Below, piece after piece: positions 9,136 through 19,222 of a stretch of 64,000 nucleotides of DNA (position 1 is its first letter; every line of letters begins with the position of its first letter). The translations under genes and the position numbers were made by a program. This stretch comes from Salinispora tropica CNB-440 (GTDB taxonomy: Bacteria > Actinomycetota > Actinomycetes > Mycobacteriales > Micromonosporaceae), in the NCBI RefSeq assembly GCF_000016425.1, contig NC_009380.1:3042144-3106143 (forward strand), written 5' to 3'. A model generated the notes under the pieces. It ran no database searches and was not told the origin of the DNA. It worked only from the letters and a program-made list of their open reading frames with translations.

Positions 9136-9555
9136 ATGTCGAACAACATCGCTGAGAAGCTGAGTACCGAAGACCAAGCCGCAGTGCAGGACGTACCGCA
9201 ACGCATCATGGCGGCCTGGGCGGCCCACGACGCAGACGCCTTCGCCGCAACCTTCGCGGAGGACGGCAGCATGATCCTGCCCGGCGTGCTCCGCCAGGGC
9301 CGGAACGAGATCCGCGACTTCATGGTCGAGGCGTTCGGCGGGCCGTACCGGGGCACCCGGGTGACCGGCACCCCGACCGCCCTCAAGCCGCTGTCCGAGG
9401 ACACCGTACTGGTGCTCACCGAGGGCGGTGTGCTGGCACCGGGCGAGACCGAGCCGGCCGCCGAGCGGGCGGTACGGGCGAGCTGGCTACTGGTCCGACG
9501 GGACGGCCAATGGCTACTCACCGCGTACCAGAACTCTCCGATGCACCGCGCCTGA
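9136..9555 (+). CDS. SgcJ/EcaC family NTF2-like protein
   Basis: This is a 139-residue single-domain cone-like (NTF2/SnoaL-type) protein: AAWAAHDADAFAATFAEDGS, MILPGVLRQGRNEIRDFMVE, ASWLLVRRDGQWLLTAYQNS. This matches the TIGR02246 SgcJ/EcaC pattern. SgcJ is encoded in the C-1027 enediyne cluster; the family also occurs outside such clusters. ATG 9136 is preferred (GAAGGGA about nine bases upstream), although an in-frame ATG lies at 9118. The gene lies in the operon between a flavin oxygenase and a FAD oxygenase, suggesting a small tailoring or cyclisation-assisting protein. The catalytic role is not established. Confidence 0.85.
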   Translation: MSNNIAEKLSTEDQAAVQDVPQRIMAAWAAHDADAFAATFAEDGSMILPGVLRQGRNEIRDFMVEAFGGPYRGTRVTGTPTALKPLSEDTVLVLTEGGVLAPGETEPAAERAVRASWLLVRRDGQWLLTAYQNSPMHRA

Positions 9556-9584
9556 GCGCGGCACACGAGCCGAGAGGTGACGCC

Positions 9585-10964
9585 ATGGGCGACCATTCCA
9601 CCCGCCGAGTGGTGGTACTCGGCGCGAGCATGGGCGGCCTGCTGGCTGCCCGGGTGCTCGCCGACCGGTACGCCGAGGTGCTGCTAGTAGACCGGGACGA
9701 GGTGACCGGGGTGACCGGCTACCGCCAGGGCGTGCCGCACGGCCGGCACGCCCACGGCCTGGTAGCCCGCGGACACCAGATTCTGGAAAGTCACTTCCCG
9801 GGGCTCACTGATGACCTGCAGGCCGCCGGGGTGAAGCCGGGTGACTTCAGCGGTGACATCCGCTGGTACGTCGAGGGACGACGCATGCTTCCGTCGCGGT
9901 CGGGGCTGCTCTCGGCACCCGCCACTCGACCGGTGCTGGAGCACCAGGTCCGCAGCCGGGTGCAGGCCCTACCGAACGTACGGATCCTGGAACGACACGA
10001 CATCGTCGGCCTGGTCACTACTCCGGACCGCAAACGGGTAACCGGGGCACGCGTACAGCGCCGCGCCGCGGGCAGCCAGGAGCAGGTGCTCGACGCCGAT
10101 CTGGTGATCGACACGACGGGCCGCGGCTCGCGGACCCCGGCGTGGCTGGAGGAACTTGGCTACGCGCGGCCAACGGAGGATCGGGTCAAGGTCGACCTGG
10201 CTTATACCACCCGCCACTATCGGCTGGCTGAAGATCCGTTCGGCGATGACCTGGCAATCATTCCGGCGGCCACCCCAGCCAGCCCGCGGGGCGCGTTCTT
10301 CTACCGGATGCCAGGCAACGACGGCCGAGTCGAGCTGTCGCTGACCGGGGTGCTCGGTGACCACCCGCCCACCGATCCCGACGGCTTCCTGGCCTTTGTC
10401 CGGTCGCTGCCGGTGCCGCAGATCTACCAGGCGGTGCGGGGCGCCGAACCAATCGACGATCCGGTGACCTTCCGCTTCCCGGCCAGCGTGCGCCGCCGCT
10501 ACGAACGGCTGACCAGCTTCCCTACCGGCCTGCTCGTGCTGGGCGACGCAGTGTGCAGCTTCAACCCGATCTATGCGCAGGGGATGACCGCTGCCGCGCT
10601 CGGCTCACTGGTGCTCGCCGAGCAGCTGCGGCGTGGCGAGCCAGAACCGCTCGCCTTCTTCCGCGACCTCGCCGCTCAACTCGCCTCTCCCTGGGACTTC
10701 TCCGCCGGCGCCGACCTTGGGTACGCCGGAGTCGAGGGCCGCCGTACCGCGAAGATCCGCCTGGCCAACGCCTATGTGCCCCGGCTGCAACGGGCCGCTA
10801 CTCGGGACGCCCGGCTGACCGATGCGTTCATCCGGGTGGCCGGGCTGATCGACCCACCGTCGTCACTGATGCGCCCGGCGACCCTGCTCCGGGTGCTCCG
10901 GCACAGCCGCCCCCGCGCCAACACACCCGCCGCCCAGAGTGAGCTGCTCGGCGGCCGGGCCTGA
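9585..10964 (+). CDS. FAD-dependent oxygenase/oxidoreductase (PHBH-halogenase superfamily)
   Basis: This is a 459-residue flavoprotein starting at ATG 9585 behind GAGAGGTGA. The N-terminal dinucleotide motif is VVVLGASMGGLLAARVLADR; the second FAD motif is GLLVLGDAVCSFNPIYAQGM, the classic GDA(xx)xNP block of aromatic hydroxylases and flavin halogenases. The halogenase tryptophan motif WxWxIP is not seen, so hydroxylation or epoxidation is more likely than halogenation. It sits 30 bases after the SgcJ-like gene and 15 bases before the epoxide hydrolase. A concerted epoxidation-hydrolysis pair is an attractive inference. Confidence 0.85.
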   Translation: MGDHSTRRVVVLGASMGGLLAARVLADRYAEVLLVDRDEVTGVTGYRQGVPHGRHAHGLVARGHQILESHFPGLTDDLQAAGVKPGDFSGDIRWYVEGRRMLPSRSGLLSAPATRPVLEHQVRSRVQALPNVRILERHDIVGLVTTPDRKRVTGARVQRRAAGSQEQVLDADLVIDTTGRGSRTPAWLEELGYARPTEDRVKVDLAYTTRHYRLAEDPFGDDLAIIPAATPASPRGAFFYRMPGNDGRVELSLTGVLGDHPPTDPDGFLAFVRSLPVPQIYQAVRGAEPIDDPVTFRFPASVRRRYERLTSFPTGLLVLGDAVCSFNPIYAQGMTAAALGSLVLAEQLRRGEPEPLAFFRDLAAQLASPWDFSAGADLGYAGVEGRRTAKIRLANAYVPRLQRAATRDARLTDAFIRVAGLIDPPSSLMRPATLLRVLRHSRPRANTPAAQSELLGGRA

Positions 10965-10978
10965 CCCAGGAGGTTCCG

Positions 10979-12136
10979 ATGCGCCCGTTCCGGATCCATG
11001 TCCCCCAGGCTGACCTCGACGACCTGTCGCGTCGGCTCGCCGCCACCCGGTGGCCCACCGAACTACCCGGAATCGGCTGGGAGCGCGGGGTGCCGCTGGA
11101 CTACCTACGCGACTTGGCCGACTACTGGCGGAACCGCTACGACTGGCGGGCCGCGGAGCGCTGGCTAAACGACTTCCCACAATTCATCACCGAGATCGAC
11201 GGCACGGACGTGCACTTCGTGCACGTCCGCTCGGCGGAGCCGAATGCCACCCCGCTGATCCTCACCCACGGTTGGCCGGGGTCCTTCGTGGAATTCTTGA
11301 ACCTGATCGGGCCGCTGACCGACCCGGTGGCACACGGCGGCGACTCCGCTGAGGCCTGCCACGTGGTAGTCCCGTCGATCCCCGGATATGGCTTTTCCGG
11401 TCCGACCCGGGAGACCGGCTGGGACACTCGACGGGTTGCCCGGGCATGGGCTGAGCTAATGCGCCGCCTCGGGTACGACCGGTACGTCGCCCAAGGTGGG
11501 GACTGGGGCATGCCGATCTCCATGGAGCTGGGGTTGGCCGACCCCGAGCACGTGGCCGGGGTACACGTCAACATGTTCGTCACCTTTCCTCCCGAGGACT
11601 CGACGCTGATCGCCGGGTTGGACGAAGCGGACCGGGCCCGGTTGGAATTTGCGCAAACGTTCGAGCAGGAGGGTGCCGGCTGGCGCAAGCTCCAGTCGAG
11701 CCGTCCACAGACCCTGTCGTACGCCCTCACCGACTCCCCGGTCGGGCAGCTGGCCTGGATCGTGGAGAAGTTCTGGGAGTGGACCGACTCGACAAAAGCC
11801 CCGGAGGACGCCGTTGACCGGGACAGGCTGCTAACCAACGTGATGATCTACTGGCTTACCGGCACTGCGGGCTCCAGCGCCCAGCTCTACTACGAGTCCC
11901 AACGGCTCGACGCCGACTTCATCCGTACCTGGGCCGGTCCCTGGCAGCTGGCCATGCCGGTCGGGGTCGCGGTCTTCCCCGCCGACGCTGTCCGGCCGGT
12001 ACGCCGGTGGGCTGAACGGATCCTGCCGACCCTGAGCCGGTGGACCGAGTTCGACCGGGGCGGTCACTTCGCCGCGCTTGAGCAGCCCGCCCTGCTGGTT
12101 GACGACATCCGGCACTTCATCCGTCCGCTGCCCTGA
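10979..12136 (+). CDS. Epoxide hydrolase (alpha/beta hydrolase with EHN domain)
   Basis: This is a 385-residue protein of the microsomal-type epoxide hydrolase family. The N-terminal EHN domain is residues 1-110 (FRIHVPQADLDDLSRRLAAT). The oxyanion motif HGWPGS is at 97-102, the nucleophile is Asp175 in QGGDWG, and the catalytic His363 is in GGHFAALEQP. The start at ATG 10979 follows CCAGGAGG. It adds water to an epoxide to give a vicinal diol. SgcF and NcsF2 of enediyne pathways belong to this family, as do many unrelated actinomycete enzymes. It ends the operon that begins at 7796. Confidence 0.92.
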   Translation: MRPFRIHVPQADLDDLSRRLAATRWPTELPGIGWERGVPLDYLRDLADYWRNRYDWRAAERWLNDFPQFITEIDGTDVHFVHVRSAEPNATPLILTHGWPGSFVEFLNLIGPLTDPVAHGGDSAEACHVVVPSIPGYGFSGPTRETGWDTRRVARAWAELMRRLGYDRYVAQGGDWGMPISMELGLADPEHVAGVHVNMFVTFPPEDSTLIAGLDEADRARLEFAQTFEQEGAGWRKLQSSRPQTLSYALTDSPVGQLAWIVEKFWEWTDSTKAPEDAVDRDRLLTNVMIYWLTGTAGSSAQLYYESQRLDADFIRTWAGPWQLAMPVGVAVFPADAVRPVRRWAERILPTLSRWTEFDRGGHFAALEQPALLVDDIRHFIRPLP

Positions 12137-12336
12137 GGCACGACGGCCACGCCGGTCGTCAGCCAGCACAGCGGTCGGAGGCGTCGCGACCCGATGAGAA
12201 GCCGCCACGTCCCCAGAACGACACACGACGAAAGCCGGAAAGCCCACAACTAAGCAATTTAGAGGGTGAGCTGGCGGCACAAGCGCCATAGATTGGCGGG
12301 CAGAGGGCAGCCATAAGCGGAGAAAGGTGCTGGAGC

Positions 12337-13503
12337 GTGAGCGCACTCGCTAACGACCCGAATATCGTCAAGTTCGTTTACTGGGATAACGTCACTTACT
12401 CTCCCCCCGGCTCGGTGGAGCCAGAAAAGTGGGACGGCAAGCTCGCAACAGAACTCTACGAGAGCTACCTCGACCACTGCGTTGAGGCGGAGGGCCTTGG
12501 CTACGCCGGCGTCAGCCTGCCGGAGCACTTCGGACCGTCGTCGCCGCTTCCCCATCCAGTCATAATGATGGCCGCGCTCGCGGTGAAGACGACATCAGCC
12601 CGAATAGTCTCCGGGGCGAATATTCCCTTATGGCATCACCCGATGGAGCTCGCAGAACAGCTCGCGATGGTCGATGTGTTGTCCGGCGGAAGACTCGAGG
12701 TCGGACTCGGAAGACATGGCGATCGGACCGAACAAGAAAACGCCATCGACCTCATCGATGGTGTTTTGAATAAAATCGACTATCCAGTGGCGAAAGCTGA
12801 TCTTAGGCCGATGCAGGCGGCCTTCTTGCAGGACGCCGAGGTGGCAACCGTCAACGCGTGGCCGCGGCCGGTGCAACGGCGTGTGCCGCTGTGGTCCGCA
12901 GCAGGAACAGAGGAGTCTCTGGCTGCCGCGGCACGCCGAGGAATGTGCGTGTTCACGGGGTTAAGCATCAACCCTACCGCCAGCGGCATGGCACCGATAA
13001 CGATTGAGGAGACGATCCCACGCCTGCACCGCTATATCGAGATCGGACAGGAAAACGGGCACCATCTCTCGATGGCGAATGTGGCGGCGACATGCTTCAC
13101 AGCTATTGCGGAGACCGACCAGGAGGCCGCCGACATAGTTCGTGAGGGCTTCATCAACCATGTACAGGCCGTAGCAGGACATACCGGACGCCTCGCCGGC
13201 ACCATCAAGCCCGGCGAGACATCGTTGTCGTCTTTGGCGGGGCTCGAGACACCAGAGATGAAAGCCCTACTGGAGGCGCCGGCCGAGTCCTATATCCAGA
13301 ACCCGTTCGCACTCGTTGGATCGGTGGAGACGGTCAAGGCGAAGTTGGAGGCCCTGCTGTCCGCCGGCATGCGACGGTTCATCGTCCTCTGCGGCGGGGT
13401 GGGCAGCCGGCAGGAAATCGGGTGGCAGACCGCAAAGGCCCTGGCGGAGGACGTGGCACCCGACCTCTTCGCGGCCGCGAGGGAGGAACTGCTGTTGGGT
13501 TGA
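12337..13503 (+). CDS. LLM class (luciferase-like) flavin-dependent monooxygenase
   Basis: This is a 388-residue bacterial-luciferase-fold protein. The N-terminal part reads AEGLGYAGVSLPEHFGPSSP, followed by the strand block VLSGGRLEVGLGRHGDRTEQ, and the C-terminus has NPFALVGSVETVKAKLEALL and MRRFIVLCGG. It should use reduced FMN or F420 and oxygen to oxidise a substrate. The GTG start at 12337 is supported by AGAAAGG nine bases upstream. Its codons and the region before it look more AT-rich than the preceding operon, suggesting a different origin. HpaB follows after 79 bases, so the two are probably co-transcribed. Confidence 0.9.
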   Translation: MSALANDPNIVKFVYWDNVTYSPPGSVEPEKWDGKLATELYESYLDHCVEAEGLGYAGVSLPEHFGPSSPLPHPVIMMAALAVKTTSARIVSGANIPLWHHPMELAEQLAMVDVLSGGRLEVGLGRHGDRTEQENAIDLIDGVLNKIDYPVAKADLRPMQAAFLQDAEVATVNAWPRPVQRRVPLWSAAGTEESLAAAARRGMCVFTGLSINPTASGMAPITIEETIPRLHRYIEIGQENGHHLSMANVAATCFTAIAETDQEAADIVREGFINHVQAVAGHTGRLAGTIKPGETSLSSLAGLETPEMKALLEAPAESYIQNPFALVGSVETVKAKLEALLSAGMRRFIVLCGGVGSRQEIGWQTAKALAEDVAPDLFAAAREELLLG

Positions 13504-13582
13504 CCGTACTGGATAACGGGCAGGGCCATCCGCGCACCAACATCCCAAAGCCACATGCAGCTAGTGGAAACGAGGTAAAACC

Positions 13583-15133
13583 ATGACCGGGCCGGCGGGA
13601 ACCCGTCCACTGACCGGTGGCGAATACGTGGAGAGTCTGCGTGACGACCGTGAAGTCTACCTGTACGGGGAGAGAGTGAAGGACGTCACGACACACCCGG
13701 CCTTCCACAACCCGATCAGGATGACTGCCCGGCTGTACGACGCCATGCATGATTCCGAGCAGAGCAGCGTGCTGACCGGGCCGACAGACACCGGTGAACC
13801 CGGCTACACCCATCGGTTTTTTACCACCCCACACAGCGCGGACGACCTGATCGCAGACCAGAAGGCGATCGCGGCCTGGGCCCGAATGACTTACGGATGG
13901 ATGGGACGCAGCCCGGACTACAAGGCATCCTTCCTCGGCACGCTGGGCGCAAACGCAGAATTTTACGCACCGTTCGCGGACAACGCACGCCGATGGTATC
14001 GGGAGTCCCAGCAGAAGGTCCTCTACTGGAACCACGCCATTGTGCACCCGCCGGTCGACCGCGACCGCCCGCCGGACGAGGTAGCCGACGTCTTTGTGCA
14101 CGTGGAGCAAGAAACCGACGCCGGGTTGATCGTGAGCGGCGCCAAGGTGGTTGCGACCGGCTCGGCGCTCACCCACTACAGCTTCATCGCCCACTACGGG
14201 CTGCCCATCAAGCGCAAGGAATTTGCGCTGGTGGCCACACTGCCAATGAACGCCCCCGGGGTGAAGCTAGTCTGCCGCCCCTCCTACAGCGCTGCGGCCG
14301 CGGTGATGGGCAGCCCGTACGACTACCCGCTCTCATCGAGACTGGACGAGAACGACACCATCCTCATTCTCGACAAGGTCCTCATTCCATGGGAAAACGT
14401 ATTCATCTACGGCGAGATCGGTAAGGTACATCTATTCGGTGCCGAGTCCGGCTTTATTCAACGCTTCACTTTTCACGGCTGCACCCGAATGGCAGTGAAG
14501 TTGGAGTTCCTTGCCGGCCTACTAGCCAAGGCACTTGAGATCGGTGGGACCCAGGACTTCCGCGGAGTTCAAAGTCGACTCGGCGAGGTACTGGCCTGGC
14601 GCAATCTATTCTGGGGCCTGTCCGATGCTGCCGCTCGCAATCCCGTTCAGTGGAAGAATGGGGCCGTTCTGCCGAATTTGGACTACGGCCTCGCGTACCG
14701 GTGGTTCATGCAGGTCGGCTATCCACGAGTTCGGGAGATCATCCTGCAGGACGTGGCCAGTGGCCTGATCTTCGTCAACTCCGGTGCCGAGGACTTTGCA
14801 CATCAGAGTGTAGGGCCCTACCTGGATAAATACCTGCGTGGCTCGGGAGGTACGGACGCGGTCACTCGGGTCAAGGTGATGAAGCTACTATGGGACGCGG
14901 TAGGGTCGGAATTCGGCGGACGACACGAACTCTACGAGCGGAACTACGCGGGAAGCCACGAGAACACGAGGGTGGAACTACTGTCCGCGCAGCTCGCGGA
15001 CGGGCAGCTCGACCAACATAAAGCCTTTGTGGACCGCTGCCTCGAGGAATACGACCAGGACGGATGGACAGTTCCGGATCTCTCATCTTTCGAGAGCCTT
15101 AAAGAAATTCGTAGGAACTTACTCAACGGCTGA
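13583..15133 (+). CDS. 4-hydroxyphenylacetate 3-hydroxylase (HpaB)-family oxygenase
   Basis: This is a 516-residue FADH2-dependent phenol ortho-hydroxylase of the HpaB family. It contains [20 protein letters not shown], the strand block [20 protein letters not shown], and the C-terminal [20 protein letters not shown], all typical. SgcC of C-1027, which hydroxylates a carrier-tethered tyrosine derivative, belongs here. In this setting a p-hydroxyphenyl group derived from hydroxymandelate on the A-T protein (28827) is a plausible substrate. ATG 13583 follows a GAGG site. No dedicated flavin reductase is seen nearby. The gene converges on the sigma factor gene. Confidence 0.92.
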   Translation: MTGPAGTRPLTGGEYVESLRDDREVYLYGERVKDVTTHPAFHNPIRMTARLYDAMHDSEQSSVLTGPTDTGEPGYTHRFFTTPHSADDLIADQKAIAAWARMTYGWMGRSPDYKASFLGTLGANAEFYAPFADNARRWYRESQQKVLYWNHAIVHPPVDRDRPPDEVADVFVHVEQETDAGLIVSGAKVVATGSALTHYSFIAHYGLPIKRKEFALVATLPMNAPGVKLVCRPSYSAAAAVMGSPYDYPLSSRLDENDTILILDKVLIPWENVFIYGEIGKVHLFGAESGFIQRFTFHGCTRMAVKLEFLAGLLAKALEIGGTQDFRGVQSRLGEVLAWRNLFWGLSDAAARNPVQWKNGAVLPNLDYGLAYRWFMQVGYPRVREIILQDVASGLIFVNSGAEDFAHQSVGPYLDKYLRGSGGTDAVTRVKVMKLLWDAVGSEFGGRHELYERNYAGSHENTRVELLSAQLADGQLDQHKAFVDRCLEEYDQDGWTVPDLSSFESLKEIRRNLLNG

Positions 15134-15249
15134 ATATCCAAGCGAGCTTTATGACGTCGGTGTGGCACTCCCAACAAGGACGGGGAGACACGAAAACTGC
15201 TTCATGTCCGGTCGACAGCTGGCTGACGGCGCGCTGAAATCCCACCAGA

Positions 15250-16560
15250 TCAGGCACCGATGGTGACAAGGGCCCGGTCGGAGTCGGACGACGTGGTCGG
15301 CTCAACCGCCGTCAGATCGGCAGCACGCTCCTCTAGATAGCGCTTCTCACACTGATTGTGCGCCGCGCGGGCTGCGCGGCGATAGTGCTCACGTGCACTG
15401 GCGTGTTCGTTGAGTCGTTCGAGGAGGTGGGCGCGGACTGCGTCCGGTCGGTGGCTACGACGTAGGCGCACATCGTCGGCCACTGAATCGAGGACGGCGA
15501 GACCAGCACCGGGCCCGTGTGCGAATCCAACCGCAACCGCACGGTTCAGCGTGACTACGGGATTGCCCGATCGTCGTTCGAGCATTCCATACAGGATGGC
15601 GATCTGTTGCCAATCGGTTTCCTCGGCGCTTGCCGCCTCGGCATGCACGGCAGCGACCGCGGCTTGGAGCTGGTAGGGCCCCAGGGGGGCCGTCGCCAAG
15701 GCGTGTTCCAACAGCTTCACCGCTTCGGCGATGGCGCCGTAATCCCAACGGCGTCGATCCTGCTGGGCCAGCGGCACCAGGCGTCCGTCCTCGGTGGTCC
15801 GCGCGCTCCGCCGCGCATCGATGAGAAGCATGAGTGCGAGCAGCCCGGTGACTTCACCATCATCGGGCAGCAGCCGATGAAGCTGACGAGTCACGCGGAT
15901 GGCTTCCACAGTCAGGTCGGCTCGAATCAGGTTCTCACCCATGGTTGCGGTGTAGCCCTCGTTGAAAATCAGGTACAGCACGTGCAGCGCAGCAGCGAGG
16001 CGGTCCTCCCGATCGCGGTGGGACCGGGTGAATGAGGCACCTGCGGCACGGACCGTTGCCTTGGCGCGGCTGATGCGCTGGGCCATGGTCGCTTCGGTCA
16101 CCATCGTGGCCTGGGCGATCTCCGCGGTGGTGAGTCCACCAACCGTGCGGAGAGCGAGGGCGATCTTGCTGAGTTCGGACAACGCGGGATGCGCGCAGAG
16201 GAGCAGCATCTCAAGCTCGTCATCCGGTGCGGGTTTCGGTGTGTCGGCAAGTAGCTCCGCATCGGCACCAGGAGCATGTCGCAGCGCCGGAGCCTCCTGC
16301 GCGGCGACGATGTCCTCACGTCGACGTCGTGCATGCTCGCTGCGCCAATAGTCGGTCAGCTTGCGGTTGGAGACTTTGACCAACCATGCGACAGGTTCGT
16401 CCGGCTGGCCGCGCTGGGGCCACGACGTGGCGGCGACCAGTAGCGCCTCTTGGAGTGCGTCCTCACATAGGTCGAACTGCCCGTGCCGGCGGACCAGTGC
16501 ATCGAGAGCTGTCGGCGCGCAGCGGCGCAGCAGCCTTTCGATATCCTGATCGTCACTCAT
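15250..16560 (-). CDS. ECF42-type RNA polymerase sigma factor
   Basis: This is a 436-residue sigma factor. Regions 2 and 4 occupy roughly residues 1-180 (CEDALQEALLVAATSWPQRG, LRTVGGLTTAEIAQATMVTE), followed by a long C-terminal extension (DUF6596-like, with VLYLIFNEGYTATMGENL and ETDWQQIAILYGMLERRSGN). That extension and the linked DGPF protein define the ECF42 group; such factors lack an anti-sigma factor. ATG 16560 overlaps the YCII stop as ATGA, so the longer upstream frame is rejected. It may be a resident gene inside the cluster rather than its regulator. Confidence 0.92.
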   Translation of the reverse strand: MSDDQDIERLLRRCAPTALDALVRRHGQFDLCEDALQEALLVAATSWPQRGQPDEPVAWLVKVSNRKLTDYWRSEHARRRREDIVAAQEAPALRHAPGADAELLADTPKPAPDDELEMLLLCAHPALSELSKIALALRTVGGLTTAEIAQATMVTEATMAQRISRAKATVRAAGASFTRSHRDREDRLAAALHVLYLIFNEGYTATMGENLIRADLTVEAIRVTRQLHRLLPDDGEVTGLLALMLLIDARRSARTTEDGRLVPLAQQDRRRWDYGAIAEAVKLLEHALATAPLGPYQLQAAVAAVHAEAASAEETDWQQIAILYGMLERRSGNPVVTLNRAVAVGFAHGPGAGLAVLDSVADDVRLRRSHRPDAVRAHLLERLNEHASAREHYRRAARAAHNQCEKRYLEERAADLTAVEPTTSSDSDRALVTIGA

Positions 16561-16937
16561 GCTGTCTCCGGCTTCTCCAACCCGTAGCCAGCCGTGAACA
16601 CCACCGGCCGGACCTCTACCGGCAGCCATTCAGTTCCCGGAATCATGGCTGCGATTTCCCGGGCCCGCTCGACGTTCGGGCAGTCGACCACGTAGAAGCC
16701 GCCCATGTACTCCTTGGCCTCCGAGAACGGACCGTCCGTGACCGAAGATGCCCCGGTACGACCCCGGACCACCGAGCTCTGTGCCGGATCCGCCAGAGCG
16801 TGGGCCGCGACCAACTCCCCAGAGGCAGTGACGGTGTCGATAAACGCGTTCTGGCTCTCGGCGATCCTGCTACGTTCAGCCTCGGACAAAGATTCCCAGG
16901 TCATGGGATTCATCTGAATGATGAGAAGATATTTCAT
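16557..16937 (-). CDS. YCII-related (DGPF domain) protein, sigma factor partner
   Basis: This is a 126-residue ferredoxin-like-fold YCII protein. The motif DGPFSEAKE at residues 68-76 is intact. DGPF proteins accompany ECF42 sigma factors across actinobacteria and may take part in signal sensing; the mechanism is unclear. It is translationally coupled to the sigma gene by a four-base overlap. Confidence 0.92.
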   Translation of the reverse strand: MKYLLIIQMNPMTWESLSEAERSRIAESQNAFIDTVTASGELVAAHALADPAQSSVVRGRTGASSVTDGPFSEAKEYMGGFYVVDCPNVERAREIAAMIPGTEWLPVEVRPVVFTAGYGLEKPETA

Positions 16938-17430
16938 GTCCCCTCCGCAAACGCTCTGGTGGGTGTCGCTTCACTGGTCAACCCTACGGAACAACTGACT
17001 GCCATTCGGCACCCCGAACAGGGACCAACGTTTCAGACAAAGGCGGGGTAACAGTTAGCAAGGAACCCCTGCCGCCTGGTCGGAGGTAGTCCATAGCACG
17101 GTCCGTGCGGATCGCTCGTGCCGGCGGGAAGCTCCCTCTTCAGCCGGTCTGAGTAGCGGAAACTCCGACAGGTCTGTGGCTAAGGACCGAGTCTGTGGTA
17201 AGGGCCGAGGTTGGCTCCTCTCGCACCGGTTGGAATCATTGTGCAGCCTACCAGGCTCGTCGTACCACGGCCCTTTCTCGCCGGGCCAACCGCGTGGCGA
17301 CTGTTGGCGCAGGCCGAGGGCACACCATCATCGACACCCGCAAGACAGAGCAGCCTTATCCCCCGGTGACCTGGGGATAGAGCCCGTCAGCGACGTCCGC
17401 CAGCGTAAGCCACCTGCAGAGACGGGTCTT
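16938..17430. other. Intergenic region before the IS1380 element
   Basis: Nearly 500 bases hold no gene I can support. A plus-strand open frame of about 60 codons near 17195 has no recognised features. The promoter of the YCII/sigma pair should lie at its left edge. Confidence 0.4.
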
Positions 17431-17576
17431 AGCCTCGATCCACCGACGAAGCTCGGCTCGACGGGACCCCGGAGATAGAAGTGCCCTCTGAACTGGGAAG
17501 ATCGGAGTTACGACGCTTCTATCAGCCGGTTCGAGAGGGCACCTCGCAGGTGAGATTACGCTATGGGGCGCGCCGA

Positions 17577-18906
17577 TGACGGCCGTAACGTTTCGATGAT
17601 CCGAATCTGGTGTCGTGTACCGGTCTCGTGCCGGTGATGCGGCTTGCCGAGCAGGCCGGTCTACATGACACGGTCGCGGGCTGGGGTGGGCGTGCCGACG
17701 GACAAGGGCGCGAACCTGGCCGGGAAGGTCGCCACGATCGTGGCCGGGATGCTGGCCGGCGCGGACAGAATCGAGGACCTCGACGTGGCCCGGCACGGCG
17801 GGATGCCGGTCGTTGTTCGGCAGTGTGTACGCGCCGTCGACGCTGGGGCGTTCCTGCGCGCGTTCGCCCACGGGCACGTACGGCAGTTGCAGGCCACCGC
17901 CCGCCAGACGTTGATCGGCCTAGCCGGGCGGGTGCCGTTGCTGACCGGCGCCGACACGCGGTGCTTTGTGGACATCGACTAGATGCTGCGGCGGGTCCAC
18001 GGCAAGCAGAAACAGGGTATCGGGTTCGGTCATGCGAAGGTCGGTGGCTACATCGTCTGGTTGCGCGGCTACAACCCCCTGGTCGCGACGCTGTCCACGC
18101 CGATGAGTACGCCGGTCGCCGCCGCCACGAGGCTGCACTCGGGCAACACCGGCTCCGCTCGCGGCGCGGCCAGCATGAACGCCGAGGTGATCGGCACCGC
18201 CCGCGCCTGCGGTGCTTCGGGCGAGATCGTCGTACGGGCCGACTCGGCGTTCTACGCCAAGACCGTCATCAGTACATGCCGCCGCCATGGCGTGCGGTTC
18301 TCGGTCACCACCCGCATCGACGCCAAGACCCGCACCGCCTACGCGGGCATCAGCGAGGACCAGTGGATCGACATCCGGTACCCGCAGGCCGTCTGGGACG
18401 AGCAGGAACAGCGGTGGATCTCCGACGCGCAGATCACCGAGACCACCTACACCGCATTCGCCGGCACCCGACACGCCGTCACCGCCCGGCTGATCGTGCG
18501 CCGGATCCGCCACGACAACCCCAACCGGGCCGCTGGCCAGGAAGAACTCCTACCCGACCGCCGGTATCCCGCGGTGTTCACCGACAGCCCTTACACCCTG
18601 GTCCAGGCCCAAGCCCAGCACCGGCAGCACGCGATCACCGAACAAGTCAACGCGGACCTGACCGCTGGCCCCCTCCCCCACCTGCCCTCCGGCCAGTTCA
18701 GCGCCAACGACGCCTGGCTGACCTGCGCCGGCATCGCCCACAACCTGACCCGCATCGCCCACAACCTGACCCGCGCGGCCGGACACCTCGCCGCCGGCGC
18801 CTGGCCGACCGCACGGCCGGCAACCATCAGGGCCCGGATCATCACCGTCGCCGCCCGCCTCGCACACCGGGCCCGCACCATCCACCTGCACCTACCGCAG
18901 CCCTGA
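17577..18906 (+). pseudogene. IS1380-family transposase, broken
   Basis: From ATG 17577 the protein can be rebuilt as MTAVTF, then DDPNLVS, then VGVPTDKGANLAGKVATIVA, by removing one T at 17591-17593 and one G near 17685. An in-frame TAG at 17980-17982 then interrupts FVDID/MLRRVHGKQKQGIGFGHAKV, where intact relatives have a sense codon. The remainder is open to 18906 and includes the typical GRAASMNAEVIG-like and VRADSAFYAKTVI segments. A 21-base tandem duplication adds seven residues near the C-terminus. The gene cannot make a full transposase. Confidence 0.85.
18731..18772 (+). repeat. 21-base perfect tandem duplication inside the transposase
   Basis: Two identical 21-base units (18731-18751 and 18752-18772) encode a repeated IAHNLTR heptapeptide. 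The duplication keeps frame. It looks like replication slippage in an unconstrained gene. Confidence 0.9.
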
Positions 18907-19192
18907 CAGACCGCGTTCGACAGCCTGTTCACCGCCGCTTAACCGGCACCCGGCTGACCACGGCACACCGACACCGACACCAGGCGGCCCGACCGCAGGC
19001 CACGAATCCCACCCCAGCCCCGACGACCACCCGGAGCAAGCCGATCACCTCATCGGCCATTCCGCCCTACCCCAGAACCACCCAACACCGAAACTACTCA
19101 ACCGCGCTCAGCGCGAACCGCGTCGGTGGATCGAGGCTCAGAGATCCCGAAGCCCGTCGCGATCTACCGGAACGACGCCGAAGTCAACCGAA

Positions 19193-19222
19193 CCCGGTGC
19201 AGCCCGCGCTGGTGCTGCACCG
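19193..19222. terminator. Hairpin downstream of the MFS gene
   Basis: ccggtgcagc (19193-19202) pairs perfectly with gctgcaccgg (19213-19222) across a ten-base loop. It lies about 160 bases beyond the MFS stop codon, suitable as a terminator for minus-strand transcription. There is no T-run, as is usual in high-GC actinomycetes. Confidence 0.45.

Larger units (their letters stand above)
17431..19138 (+). mobile_element. IS1380-family insertion sequence, inactivated
   Basis: A transposase remnant lies between 18-base inverted repeats: agcctcgatccaccgacg at 17431-17448 and its exact complement at 19121-19138. The 1.7 kb span fits the IS1380 family. Clear target duplications are not visible at either edge. 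Inside the left end, 17481-17542 forms a long imperfect hairpin (gtgccctctgaactgg against ccggttcgagagggcac) that could block read-through into the transposase. Confidence 0.8.

Noticed and set aside
9585..10964. Flavin-dependent halogenase
   Set aside because: FAD motifs are present, but the WxWxIP halogenase motif is not seen in the sequence.
17195..17380. Possible small gene before the IS1380 element
   Set aside because: A 61-codon frame has no ribosome binding site, no recognised family and no conserved context that I can identify.
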